64,000 nucleotides of DNA, from positions 98,069 through 162,068 of the forward strand of contig PTEU01000001.1 in the NCBI GenBank assembly GCA_004359425.1, read 5' to 3'. This DNA is from Ideonella sp. MAG2. Lineage in GTDB: Bacteria > Pseudomonadota > Gammaproteobacteria > Burkholderiales > Burkholderiaceae_C. The notes under the pieces are model-generated. The model searched no databases, had not been told where the DNA came from, and was given only the letters and a program-made list of their open reading frames with translations. Below are positions 8,217-19,165 of the stretch, piece after piece. Position numbers and translations under genes: made by a program. Numbering within the stretch: position 1 is the stretch's first letter; each line of letters starts with the position of its first letter.

Positions 8217-8261
8217 CGGAGGTCATTGCGCCACCGCCGCACTGTGGTCGAATCCGGGCCC

Positions 8262-9900
<1,639 letters not shown>

Positions 9901-9904
9901 GGCT

Positions 9905-10285
9905 TCACCGCCCCCGCAACCCCCGCCCAATCTCCCGAATCCTCGCCTCACCCTGCTCCAGGGCCTCGGCCGAGGTGTGCACCGAGTAATTGCCCAGCAC
10001 CAGCTCATACGGGTGCAGCACGGCAGAGCCGAAGAGGAAGCCACCGCCCTCGGCGCTGTTGAAGTGCAAGGGCTCGGTGCCTTTGTGGGTCAGCACGGCC
10101 AGTTCGTTGCGCAGGGTCTCGCCCGCCACTTGCACGCTGCCGCGTTTAGCGGCCAGCCACAGCACGCTGTGGCCCGTGGGCACGGTGTAGTGCCAGCTTT
10201 GGCCGGGGGCCAGCTCGACCCAGAACAGGTTGGCATCGTGCGGGGCGGGCACGGCGCTGCGCTGGCCCTCGTATCGCTCACATCG
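9905..10285 (-). pseudogene. Pirin family protein, C-terminal remnant
   Basis: On the minus strand the last ~115 residues of a pirin-like double-cupin protein are readable (PHDANLFWVELAPGQSWHY, GHSVLWLAAKRGSVQVAGE, HPYELVLGNYSVHTSAEAL and the ending GEARIREIGRGLRG). The N-terminal cupin with the usual metal-binding histidines is absent. Upstream the sequence switches, near 10268-10290, into the EF-hand protein in a different frame. Full pirin homologues are about 280-300 residues, so more than half has been lost. It has no start codon of its own in a plausible place. Confidence 0.75.
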
Positions 10286-11343
10286 GGCAACGGGCCGCTG
10301 CTGCCAATGCGCAGGGTCTTGGTTGGGGGCTTCCGGTAGAGCTGCTTCACGTTCAAGCCCTGGCCCTCGGCGCACAGCGGGGCAAATTCGCCCAGCAGGC
10401 CACGGGCATTGCGGCTGGCCGGCAGCAGGTGCTCGCCCTGCCAAGTGGCGCGGGCCTCGGCCATCACTTCGCGCCACGTGTTGAAGTCCTCGGCGTCCAG
10501 CACCAGCGGGAACACGCTCTGGCGCTGCTGCGGGTTGGCGATCCACTCTTGCTCGTCGTCGGTCTCGGCCAACACGGCATGGCGCATGCGGTCCGAGGTC
10601 TCCAGGCCTTGGCCAATCAGCGTGTGTGCTTGGCCCAGCAAGGCAGGGCGGGCCAGCGTGAGGTGCCAGTGCTTGGTGTCCAGGTCAAAGGCCCGCACAT
10701 GCGTCAGCAAGCCTTCAATGAACTGGTGATACGACAGCGCCCACAGCACATCGGCTTGGTCAATGCGGATCTGCGCAGCGGGTGCGTAGTTGCGCTGGAT
10801 GTGCGCTTCATCATTGCGCGGCAGGCCCCAGGAGGCATGGCTCAAGCCGCGCTTGGGGATGGCAAAGAAGTACTTCTCCCAAAGCGCCATCTGCCCGTCG
10901 CCATTCAGATCCATTTGCCACTGGCCGGGGGCGATCTGCAAGCTGTGGCGTTCCCCCAGGTTGATGCGGGCCAGCACCTGGCGGGTTTGCGCCATCTCGC
11001 GGCGCACCTCGTCAATTTGGCGCTCCACCTCGGCCACCACCTGCGGCAGCGGCGTGTGGTCGATGCGCGTGAAGTTCTGCGTGGCCCAGGTGATCAAACG
11101 GCGGGTCTGGTCGGTGTCGCGGCACAGGGCCCAGGCGATGCGCTCGTCGTCGTTCTTCAGGCGGCGCGCGTCGTGGGGGAGTTGCTTGCAGGTTTGCGCA
11201 AAGCCCGCCGTGGTGCTCATGTCCAAGGTTAAGGGCGTGGCTTCGGCGGCAGCGCCATAGCCCAGGCCCACGGACAATGCGGCCGCCGCAGCCAGGTTGG
11301 AGAGACGAGCGCGACGCGAGGTGGAAGAAGTGGTCAAGGTCAT
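10090..11343 (-). CDS. Exported EF-hand protein, C-terminus altered at a junction with pirin
   Basis: An unrecognised secreted protein. A signal peptide is visible (RLSNLAAAAALSVGLGYGAAAEA), followed by a helical domain with a single EF-hand-like loop, DLNGDGQMALWEKYF, around residue 165. The genuine reading frame probably ends close to the junction at about 10268-10290. The remaining 60-odd residues are the pirin gene read in the wrong frame and rich in W, C and P. The start at 11343 (MTLTTSS) places the signal peptide correctly. No neighbour suggests a role. Confidence 0.65.
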   Translation of the reverse strand: MTLTTSSTSRRARLSNLAAAAALSVGLGYGAAAEATPLTLDMSTTAGFAQTCKQLPHDARRLKNDDERIAWALCRDTDQTRRLITWATQNFTRIDHTPLPQVVAEVERQIDEVRREMAQTRQVLARINLGERHSLQIAPGQWQMDLNGDGQMALWEKYFFAIPKRGLSHASWGLPRNDEAHIQRNYAPAAQIRIDQADVLWALSYHQFIEGLLTHVRAFDLDTKHWHLTLARPALLGQAHTLIGQGLETSDRMRHAVLAETDDEQEWIANPQQRQSVFPLVLDAEDFNTWREVMAEARATWQGEHLLPASRNARGLLGEFAPLCAEGQGLNVKQLYRKPPTKTLRIGSSGPLPDVSDTRASAAPCPPRTMPTCSGSSWPPAKAGTTPCPRATACCGWPLNAAACKWRARPCATNWPC

Positions 11344-11487
11344 CAGCCTGCCTGTTGCAGGCCCAGTGTGGAACATGGGCGGATGCTAGGCGTGAGCCCC
11401 TGCTCAAGCCTGTACCTTGCCCCACAGTGGCGGCCTGTGCGCTGGCTGGTATCGTGTGCCGATGCTGACCACTCCCCTCCTGGCTCC

Positions 11488-11997
11488 ATGAGCCCCCTTC
11501 GCCCCTGGTGGCGCCGCGCCCTGCTGGGCCTCGTCCGCTGGCCGCTCGCACTCATCATCGTGTTCGAGGAATGGGGCTGGGTGCCGCTGCAGCGGGTCTT
11601 GGCGGCCATCGGCCAGTGGCCCGGCTTCCGCTGGGTCGAGGCCGCCGTGCGCCGCCTGCCGCCCTATGCCGCGCTGGCGCTGTTCCTGCTGCCCTCGCTG
11701 CTGCTCCTGCCCGTCAAGCTGGCAGCGCTTTGGCTCATCGGCCAGGGCAAGGCGGTGTGGGGCGCGTTGCTCATCCTCACCGCCAAGCTGGTGGGCACGG
11801 CCATCGTAGCCCGCCTCTTCACCCTGACCCAACCGGCGCTGATGCAACTGCCCTGGTTCGCCCGCTTGTACGCCCGCTGGACGACCTGGAAGGACGGCCT
11901 GTTGGCTTGGGTGCGCAGCAGCGCCGCGTGGCGCGCGGGGCGGGCTCTGAAGGCGCAAGTCAGGCGCTTGGTGCGGAGGGTGTTTGGGCGGCGGTGA
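11488..11997 (+). CDS. Conserved membrane protein, unknown function
   Basis: A 169-residue protein with a basic N-terminus and two strong membrane segments (ALALFLLPSLLLLPVKLAALWLI region around residues 60-80 and ALLILTAKLVGTAIVARLF around 88-108). A basic C-terminal tail ends in RRLVRRVFGRR. I placed the start at 11488 (MSPLRPWW). Similar small membrane proteins are common in Burkholderiales but I cannot name a function. It precedes the BlaI-type gene by 91 bp and has its own promoter region. Confidence 0.65.
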   Translation: MSPLRPWWRRALLGLVRWPLALIIVFEEWGWVPLQRVLAAIGQWPGFRWVEAAVRRLPPYAALALFLLPSLLLLPVKLAALWLIGQGKAVWGALLILTAKLVGTAIVARLFTLTQPALMQLPWFARLYARWTTWKDGLLAWVRSSAAWRAGRALKAQVRRLVRRVFGRR

Positions 11998-12027
11998 GAG
12001 GGCATTCACGGACATTCATAGCAGAAC

Positions 12028-12078
12028 TTGACATCATCGATTACGAATGTAATCATTGGTTCGATTACAAACGTAATT
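12028..12078 (+). promoter_or_regulatory. Promoter with two BlaI-type operators
   Basis: A TTGACA -35 element at 12028-12033 is followed by two palindromes: GATTACGAATGTAATC at 12039-12054 and GATTAC-AAAC-GTAATT at 12063-12078. Their centres are 24 bp apart. The first overlaps the expected -10 region, so bound dimers would block RNA polymerase. The element lies directly before the BlaI-family gene, implying autorepression. Confidence 0.75.
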
Positions 12079-12088
12079 GAGATGAGTC

Positions 12089-12463
12089 ATGGACGAGGAC
12101 ATTCAAATCACCGAGGCTGAGTCAGCGGTGATGGAGGTGCTGTGGAAACAGCATCCTTTGACCGCCGATGAGGTGGCCCAGGCGTTGACCCCGGCGCAGG
12201 GCTGGCAGTTGGCGACGGTCAAGACCTTGCTGAATCGCTTGTTGAGCAAGGGGGCCTTGACGGCAGATGCCGAGGGGCGACGCTTTCGATACAGCCCGGC
12301 GTTGGACCGGGACCAATGGGTTCATCAGCAAAGCAAGGGCTTGTTGGAGCGCCTGTTTGGTGGGCGTGTGGCACCCTTGGTGGCGCATTTTTCTGAACGC
12401 GGTGCGCTCAGCAAATCCGATGTGCAGGCGCTTAAGCGCTTGATCAAGGAGATGGACCCATGA
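12089..12463 (+). CDS. BlaI/MecI/CopY-family repressor
   Basis: A 124-residue winged-helix repressor. The family signature is ITEAESAVMEVLWKQHPLTADEVAQAL, then WQLATVKTLLNRLLSKGAL (recognition helix) and RRFRYSPAL. The C-terminal helices form the dimerisation part, which in BlaI and MecI is cleaved after signalling. The gene overlaps the M56 peptidase downstream by 4 bp. Two palindromic operators precede it. No beta-lactamase or efflux gene lies alongside, so what it regulates beyond its own operon is open. Confidence 0.9.
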   Translation: MDEDIQITEAESAVMEVLWKQHPLTADEVAQALTPAQGWQLATVKTLLNRLLSKGALTADAEGRRFRYSPALDRDQWVHQQSKGLLERLFGGRVAPLVAHFSERGALSKSDVQALKRLIKEMDP

Positions 12464-13749
12464 GCGCGATGGTTTGGGTGAATGCGCTGTGGCTGAGCAC
12501 CCTTGCTTCAACGGTGGCGGTGTTGGCCGTCGCCTTGCTGCGCCCATGGCTTAGGCGGTGCGCGGGGGCACCCTTGGCCTACAAGAGTTGGCTGCTGGTG
12601 CCAGTGGCCTGTGCTGCGGCCTTGCTACCCCTGCCCAAGACGCAGACGGTCGAATGGCTGCCGAGCGCCGTCTTGATAGTGCCGTCTCCTGTGGCCGCAG
12701 TCTCTCAAGCGTCGGCCCAGCCTCTCTGGCCGCTGATGGTGGTGGCCGCATGGCTGATGGGCTTGGTGTGGATGCTGTGGCGCATGGGCCGTCAGCAACA
12801 ACAGTTGAGTCGCGCCTTAGGGCCCCTGACTCAAGACTTGAGTCGCCCGGAGGTCTGGCGCAGCCCGCACCCGGCGCAAGGCCCGCTGTTGCTGGGGTGT
12901 TGGCATCCGCGCATCGTGATTCCTGCGGACTTTGAGCGACGCTACACGCCCACCCAGCAAAGGCTGGTCATTGAGCATGAGCAGGTGCATTGGGACCGTC
13001 GCGATCCGCAGGCCAATGTGGTGGCTGCTCTGCTGCACGCCGTGTTCTGGTTCAACCCCTTGATGGCTCGGGCTCACACCTGGTTCCGGCAAGACCAAGA
13101 GATGGCGTGCGATGCCGAGGTCCTGCTGCGGCAACCCGGGCATCGCGCGGCCTATGCCGAGGCCATCTTGAACACCCAACTCGCCGCCCAGGCAGCCCCG
13201 CTGGCCTGCCATTGGCAACGCCAGCACCCCTTGAAGGAAAGAATCATGCAACTCCAAGGCACAGGCTCACGCCCACTCTTGCGGCGCGTTGCGCACGCGG
13301 TGCTGGCCGTCACTGCCCTGAGCACGGCCTGGTGGGCTTGGGCCCAGGACGCAGGCGTGCCGAGCGGCGTAAATGGGAGCACCGTCAAAACCCTCAACAA
13401 GCGCGCGTCGACAGTCAAGATGGGCGAGAGCGCCTACACGGTTCGGATGGCCTTCACCGCCGAGGCCGAAGGCAAGGCGACGCATCGCACCGTGGTGGAG
13501 TTTGACGATCTGGCACCTGGCGAGGCCAGAGCACTGGGAGGCAAGCATGAAAACCTGGCAGGTTGCCAAGTCACCCTGACCGTGACGCCCGTCAAAGACG
13601 ACATCGTGCAACTGGACTTTCCCTTGAACTGCCCTCAAACCGGCGCCAAGCATCCCCGGCTGCGCATCCAAAAGGGCGGCCAGCCTGCCACCATAGAACT
13701 CGGTGAAGAGCGACTCTACAAACTGCGCTTCGAGATCAAGGTCTCTTGA
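12460..13749 (+). CDS. M56-family (BlaR1/MecR1-type) membrane metalloprotease sensor
   Basis: A 429-residue protein. The N-terminal half has membrane segments and the zinc protease motif HEQVH at H173-E174-H177, in VIEHEQVHWDRRDPQ. It is followed by the conserved LHAVFWFNPLMARA helix and a DQEMACDAEVL segment supplying the third ligand. After a membrane segment around residues 280-295 (AHAVLAVTALSTAWWAWA) comes a ~130-residue periplasmic beta-rich domain. This lacks the penicillin-binding SxxK sensor of BlaR1, so the signal is unlikely to be a beta-lactam acylation. Its stop overlaps the convergent hydrolase gene by 14 bp. Confidence 0.88.
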   Translation: MSAMVWVNALWLSTLASTVAVLAVALLRPWLRRCAGAPLAYKSWLLVPVACAAALLPLPKTQTVEWLPSAVLIVPSPVAAVSQASAQPLWPLMVVAAWLMGLVWMLWRMGRQQQQLSRALGPLTQDLSRPEVWRSPHPAQGPLLLGCWHPRIVIPADFERRYTPTQQRLVIEHEQVHWDRRDPQANVVAALLHAVFWFNPLMARAHTWFRQDQEMACDAEVLLRQPGHRAAYAEAILNTQLAAQAAPLACHWQRQHPLKERIMQLQGTGSRPLLRRVAHAVLAVTALSTAWWAWAQDAGVPSGVNGSTVKTLNKRASTVKMGESAYTVRMAFTAEAEGKATHRTVVEFDDLAPGEARALGGKHENLAGCQVTLTVTPVKDDIVQLDFPLNCPQTGAKHPRLRIQKGGQPATIELGEERLYKLRFEIKVS

Positions 13750-14569
13750 TGCCCGCCATACGCGCCGCCTTCAAAGCCGCCACCAGTCGGTCGCGCCAAA
13801 CCCGGTAGCCGGCTTCGCTGGGGTGCAGGCCGTCCACAAAGAGCTGGGGGTCTTGGCGGCCTTGGGCATCCACAAAGCCGGGGGTCAGGTCCAGCCACAC
13901 GGTGAAGGGGGCGAACTCAGGGCTTTGGGCCAGGGCGGCTAAGCGGGCGTTGACGGGGCGCACCACGGCGGCGTCGCGCGCGGGCTCTGAGGTGGGCAAG
14001 ATGGACTGCAGCAGAAGCCGCGCCTGGGGCTTGCGCGCATGCAGTGAGCGCATCACGGCCAGCACACCGGCGTAGACGCTGTCGGCCACCGGAGACTCTG
14101 GTGCATAGGAGTTGTTGATGCCGACCATCAGCACCAAAAACTCCGGCGACAAGGCTGGGTTGTCCAACTGGCCCAGGCCGCCCTGGGCCCTGGGCTGAAT
14201 GCGGTAGAGCAGGTGCTCGGTGCGGTCGCCCGAGATGCCGATGTTCAAGGCCAGGTTCTCGGGCACTGTTGCGCCAAAAGACTCGTCCCAAATCTTGCGG
14301 CCGTGCCAGCGGCCTGGAATCCAGGGGTCGTCGCCCAAGAGCCAGAAGTCGGTGATGGAGTCGCCCACAAACACCAGCTTCACCGCTGCCATGCGCGCAC
14401 TGTCGGCCACCTGGGCGTCGATGGTGGCTTGCCGCTGCTGCCAATACTCAATGCGCGGCGTGGGCCGCGTGGCGGCGAAGTCTGCTGCCGTGATGCTGAG
14501 GGGCACAGCACTGGCGAGCGCGCCCACAGCGGCCATCAGCAGGGCTTGGAGTTGAGACAGTCGGATCAT
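13736..14569 (-). CDS. Secreted SGNH/GDSL hydrolase
   Basis: A 277-residue exported esterase/acetylhydrolase-like enzyme. After a signal peptide (about residues 1-29), the four SGNH blocks are visible: GDSITDFW with S71, the glycine block NIGISGDRTEHL, the asparagine block VGINNSYAP, and DGLHPSEAGYRVW with the Asp-His pair near the end. The platelet-activating-factor acetylhydrolase-like subgroup fits best. The substrate is probably an acyl or acetyl ester outside the cytoplasm. The gene reads leftward, away from the partial YHYH genes. Confidence 0.85.
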   Translation of the reverse strand: MIRLSQLQALLMAAVGALASAVPLSITAADFAATRPTPRIEYWQQRQATIDAQVADSARMAAVKLVFVGDSITDFWLLGDDPWIPGRWHGRKIWDESFGATVPENLALNIGISGDRTEHLLYRIQPRAQGGLGQLDNPALSPEFLVLMVGINNSYAPESPVADSVYAGVLAVMRSLHARKPQARLLLQSILPTSEPARDAAVVRPVNARLAALAQSPEFAPFTVWLDLTPGFVDAQGRQDPQLFVDGLHPSEAGYRVWRDRLVAALKAARMAGIKRP

Positions 14570-14604
14570 GAGGGGTCCTTCAGTGTGGGCAAGATCGTCG
14601 CATA

Positions 14605-15321
14605 TCAGGCCGCCGCCTCAAGCAGCCTGCAGCACTCTTTCAATGAACCACAGCGAGCCGGTGGCCAGCACCGCCAGTGTGGCGAACTGGCCGGCACGTT
14701 GTTGAACGCCGGGATGCTCAGCTTGGTGACCAGGCCTTCTGGTATGCCGTGATAGTGGTACTTGCCGTCGGGCTGTACGTGCGCGTTGCTGGTGTCGGTC
14801 CCCCACTTGAAGGCGGTCTGGCCCAAAGCCTCTAGGCTCCAGTTGCCCACGGCCTGCCCGCCCTGCTGGCAGGTGCCGGAGTCGTTGCAGGTGCCAGCCG
14901 TGCCGGGGTCAAAAAAGATGCCGTTCAGCGCAACGCCGGGCTTGTCCATGGGGCCAACACGCGGCGTGACCACCGAGGTCGCGGTGGGTGCCAGAGTCAC
15001 TGAGGCTGCAATGCTTTGCACCGTGATGGTGTTGGGGTTGTCCACATTGGGGAAGCTGCCCACGGCATGGTCTGGCAGGCCGTTGGCCACCAGCGAGCGT
15101 GCGGTGCTGCTGCACGTCCAGGTGGCCGTGGCCGTGGCATTCACGGACGGGCTGCTGTTGAAGCTGCTGCTGGCGTAGTCGCAGGCCACGCCGGCAGTGC
15201 TACTGCTGCTGGAGGTGTCTGTGGGGCTGGTGGTGCTGTCGTCACCGCCACCGCAGGCGATCAGCGCGGCGCTGCTCAGGGCCAGCAGGCTTAGGCTGAG
15301 GGGGGCTTTATGAAAGTTCAT
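14605..15321 (-). CDS. YHYH-domain lipoprotein, C-terminal half lost
   Basis: The start gives a lipoprotein signal (SLLALSSAALIAC then GGGDDS) and a Ser/Thr-rich linker. The YHYH domain then begins and reaches the diagnostic VQPDGKYHYHGIPEGL. A normal member would continue for ~100 residues with GWAADGFPIY-type sequence. Instead, at about 14700-14715, it changes to unrelated DNA. A short out-of-frame tail ending at 14618 reads as one membrane helix (FATLAVLATGSLWFIERVL), perhaps the end of a HupE/UreJ-like membrane protein. AAGGAC lies 6-11 bp before the ATG. A second, complementary YHYH fragment lies just upstream. Confidence 0.75.
   Translation of the reverse strand: MNFHKAPLSLSLLALSSAALIACGGGDDSTTSPTDTSSSSSTAGVACDYASSSFNSSPSVNATATATWTCSSTARSLVANGLPDHAVGSFPNVDNPNTITVQSIAASVTLAPTATSVVTPRVGPMDKPGVALNGIFFDPGTAGTCNDSGTCQQGGQAVGNWSLEALGQTAFKWGTDTSNAHVQPDGKYHYHGIPEGLVTKLSIPAFNNVPASSPHWRCWPPARCGSLKECCRLLEAAA
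14715..14778. repeat. 64-bp direct repeat, copy 1 (YHYH motif region)
   Basis: Identical base for base to 15709-15772 and in the same orientation. On the minus strand it encodes VQPDGKYHYHGIPEGLVTKLS, the core of the YHYH domain. The flanks differ on both sides. Confidence 0.95.
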
Positions 15322-15370
15322 CGGGTGTCCTTGAGGGCTTTGGGTGTGAGGGCATGGAAGGGGCACAAAT

Positions 15371-15790
15371 TCAGAGCTGGCCCTTGATGCAGCGCTGCAG
15401 ATAGGGGTAGGTGTCGGTGGCCATGTAGTGATAGATGCCTTTGGGGAACTCGGGCGTCACGCCGGTGCGGCCATTGCATTCGTCCAGGTCGCCCAGGCCG
15501 GCGACGTATTCATAGTCTTGGGTGAAGGTTCCCATGGCATAGGTGGTGGTCGACGGCCGATGGGCATCTGGCGTGGTCTTGATGCGGTAGCTGGACGCCA
15601 TCACCTTCACGGCCGAGCTGGCATCGGCCGCTGTGGTGTAGCCATAGCGCGCATAGATCGGGAAGCCATCGGCCGCCCAGCCGATCAGGGTCATGCCCTT
15701 GCTGCTGCTGCTCAGCTTGGTGACCAGGCCTTCTGGTATGCCGTGATAGTGGTACTTGCCGTCGGGCTGTACAGAGCTGTTGGAGGAACT
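15371..15790 (-). pseudogene. YHYH-domain protein, C-terminal half only
   Basis: On the minus strand a YHYH domain is readable from about SNSSVQPDGKYHYHGIPEG through GMTLIGWAADGFPIYARYGY, DECNGRTGVTPEFPKGIYHY and ATDTYPYLQRCIKG to the stop. This is a complete C-terminal half. Its N-terminal half and promoter are missing: at about 15773-15800 the sequence passes into the histidine kinase on the opposite strand. The partner half (with its own start) begins 49 bp after this stop, so the ancestral arrangement was most likely two tandem paralogues. Each has lost a different half. Confidence 0.75.
15709..15772. repeat. 64-bp direct repeat, copy 2 (YHYH motif region)
   Basis: Second identical copy of the 14715-14778 segment, 994 bp away in the same orientation. 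Identity at synonymous positions points to a recent duplication, gene conversion or an assembly effect. Confidence 0.95.
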
Positions 15791-17003
15791 CAACCCACGG
15801 CCCGGGCGGCCCCCAGGCCCCACCGGCGCTGCAGGGCCATTGAGTGCCAACCCAGACGCCTTTCCCGAGCGCATCCAAGTGTTGGCTTTGAACGGCGAGG
15901 TGATCTTGGGTTTGCCTCGCATCGAAGCGCCTCGTGGCGGCGCATGGGTGGAGCGCCCGGTGCATGCCGAGGGCCAGGTGGTGGCCTGGGCCCGCATGCG
16001 GCCCGCACCCACCGTGCGCACGGGGGCCGAGGCGCGCTTCTTGCGCGACCAATACGCCCAAATGGCGGCCGGGGCGCTGGTCTTGATCGCGCTGGCCCTG
16101 CTCACCGCCACGTGGCTGGCGCGGCGCTGGACCCAACCCTTGGCCGCTATCCAGCACGCCACCCAGCGGCTGGCTCAAGGTGAGCTGACGATGCGCCTGC
16201 CCGACGAGCCAAGCCTAGCTGGGCGCAGCGACGAGATCGGCGATGTGATGCGCAATGTCAACCGCATGGCTGAAGGCTTGCAGCAATTGGAAGGCGCACG
16301 CCGCCGCTGGCTGGCCGACATCTCGCACGAGCTGCGCACCCCGCTGACGGTGCTGCGCGGCGACATTGAAGCCCTGCACGAGGGCGTGAGGCCGCTGGGG
16401 CCCGAGGCTGTGGCGGTGCTGCACGAGGAGGTGTTGCGCCTCAACCGCTTGGTGGAGGACCTGCACCTGCTGGCCATCTCTGACCTGCAAGCCTTGCCCT
16501 GCCACATGCAGCCCGATGATGCCCTGGCCTTGCTGGCCCGCTTGGTGCGCCGCTATGAGCGCCGCGCGCAGGAGGCCGGCCTCAACCTGCAACTGCAGGG
16601 CCCTGAAGGGCTGGCCGAGCTGCCCGTGCAGTGGGACGCCCGCCGCATTGAGCAGATGCTGAGCAACCTGCTGGAGAACAGCCTGCGCTACACCGAGGCC
16701 CCGGGCCACCTGACCCTGCGCTTGAGCATGGCCGCAGGCCTGGTGACGGTGGACGTGGAGGACAGCGCCCCCGGCGTGCCTGCCGCGATGCTGCCCCTGC
16801 TGTTTGAGCCGCTCTACCGAGGCGACACCGCGCGGGCTCAGCAGCCCGGTGGCAGTGGCCTGGGCTTGGCCATCTGCGCCGTGATTGCCAAAGCCCATGG
16901 CGGCCAAGTCAGCGCCAGTGCGTCGGCCCTGGGGGGCTTGTGCATCCGCGTGACACTGCCGCAGTGGGCCGGCGCCGACCCGGCGGCGCGGAGCCGCACA
17001 TGA
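15784..17003 (+). CDS. baeS: Sensor histidine kinase (BaeS-like), N-terminus missing
   Basis: This carries the end of a periplasmic region, one membrane segment (MAAGALVLIALALLTATWLA), a HAMP domain (WTQPLAAIQHATQRLAQGELTMRL), the phospho-acceptor box WLADISHELRTPLTVLRG and a HATPase with N box LLENSLRYTE, DSAPGVP and GGSGLGLAIC. The first membrane helix and most of the sensor part are absent: the frame emerges from YHYH sequence at about 15773-15800 without a credible start. The stop overlaps the start of the response regulator (ATGA). BaeSR systems respond to envelope damage; that role here is by homology. Confidence 0.82.
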
Positions 17004-17689
17004 GCAGTAGCCTGGGCAGCCGTGTGCTGGTGGTGGAGGACGACCCCCGTATTGCCATGCTGCTGGTGGACTACCTGCGCCACGAAGGCTTGCAGGCCCA
17101 CAGCCTGGCCGACGGCCAACTGGCCCTGAACGAGATCCGACATGCCGTGCCCGACCTGCTGATTCTGGACCTGGGCTTGCCGGGGCTGGACGGCGTGAGC
17201 CTGTGCCGCGAAGTGCGGCAGTTCAGCGATGTCCCCATCCTGATGCTGACGGCGCGCGTCGATGAACTGGACCGCTTGTTGGGCCTCAACAGCGGCGCCG
17301 ATGACTATGTCTGCAAGCCCTTCAGCCCCCGCGAGGTGATGGCTCGGGTGCAGGCCTTGCTGCGCCGGGCGCAAGGGCGCTTGGCCGCGCGCCCCCTGCC
17401 CTGGGAGGTCGACGAAGCCGGCCTGCGCATTGCCTGGCGCGGCCAATGGCTGGCACTTACGCCCTTGGAGTTCCGCATGCTGCGTCAAATGCTGAACCAC
17501 CCAGGCCGGGTGTACTCCCGCCAGCAATTGCTGGACAGCGCGCACCCAGACCAGCGCGAAGTCAGCGACCGCGCCATCGACACTCATGTGAAAAACATTC
17601 GGCGCAAGCTCCAAGCCGTCCATCCCGCAGACGACTGCATCAGCTCGGTCTATGGCGTGGGCTATCGGTTTGAGGCGCCAGCACCATGA
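17000..17689 (+). CDS. baeR: OmpR-family response regulator (BaeR-like)
   Basis: A 229-residue regulator. The receiver shows VLVVEDDPRIAMLL at the start, the phosphorylatable aspartate in DLLILDLGLPGLDG, and LMLTARVDELDRLLGLNSGADDYVCKPF. The winged-helix DNA-binding domain follows (LTPLEFRMLRQMLNHPGRVYSRQQLLD, then DRAIDTHVKNIRRKL and VYGVGYRFE). The start at 17000 overlaps the kinase stop, indicating translational coupling. It is the cognate regulator of the truncated BaeS-like kinase and should activate envelope-stress genes such as efflux pumps. Confidence 0.88.
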   Translation: MSSSLGSRVLVVEDDPRIAMLLVDYLRHEGLQAHSLADGQLALNEIRHAVPDLLILDLGLPGLDGVSLCREVRQFSDVPILMLTARVDELDRLLGLNSGADDYVCKPFSPREVMARVQALLRRAQGRLAARPLPWEVDEAGLRIAWRGQWLALTPLEFRMLRQMLNHPGRVYSRQQLLDSAHPDQREVSDRAIDTHVKNIRRKLQAVHPADDCISSVYGVGYRFEAPAP

Positions 17690-17690
17690 A

Positions 17691-17721
17691 AAAAGCCCTG
17701 GGCTCACGCCACAGGGCTTTT
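17691..17721. terminator. Bidirectional rho-independent terminator
   Basis: AAAAGCCCTG, an 11-nt loop, and CAGGGCTTTT make a perfect 10-bp stem with A and T tracts on its two sides. It lies between the convergent response regulator and argG and can serve both. Confidence 0.85.
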
Positions 17722-17742
17722 GATTCGAGAGGGCGTTGAGCC

Positions 17743-19107
<1,365 letters not shown>

Positions 19108-19165
19108 TCAGGGGGAGTGGGTGGGCAGTCCCGCGCGGCCAGGGCGTTGCGGGGAATCCGCGATT

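Noticed and set aside
14618-14714. A complete HupE/UreJ gene downstream of the YHYH gene
   Set aside because: Only about 28 residues with one membrane helix are readable; this is too little to call a gene, so it is mentioned only as a possible remnant.
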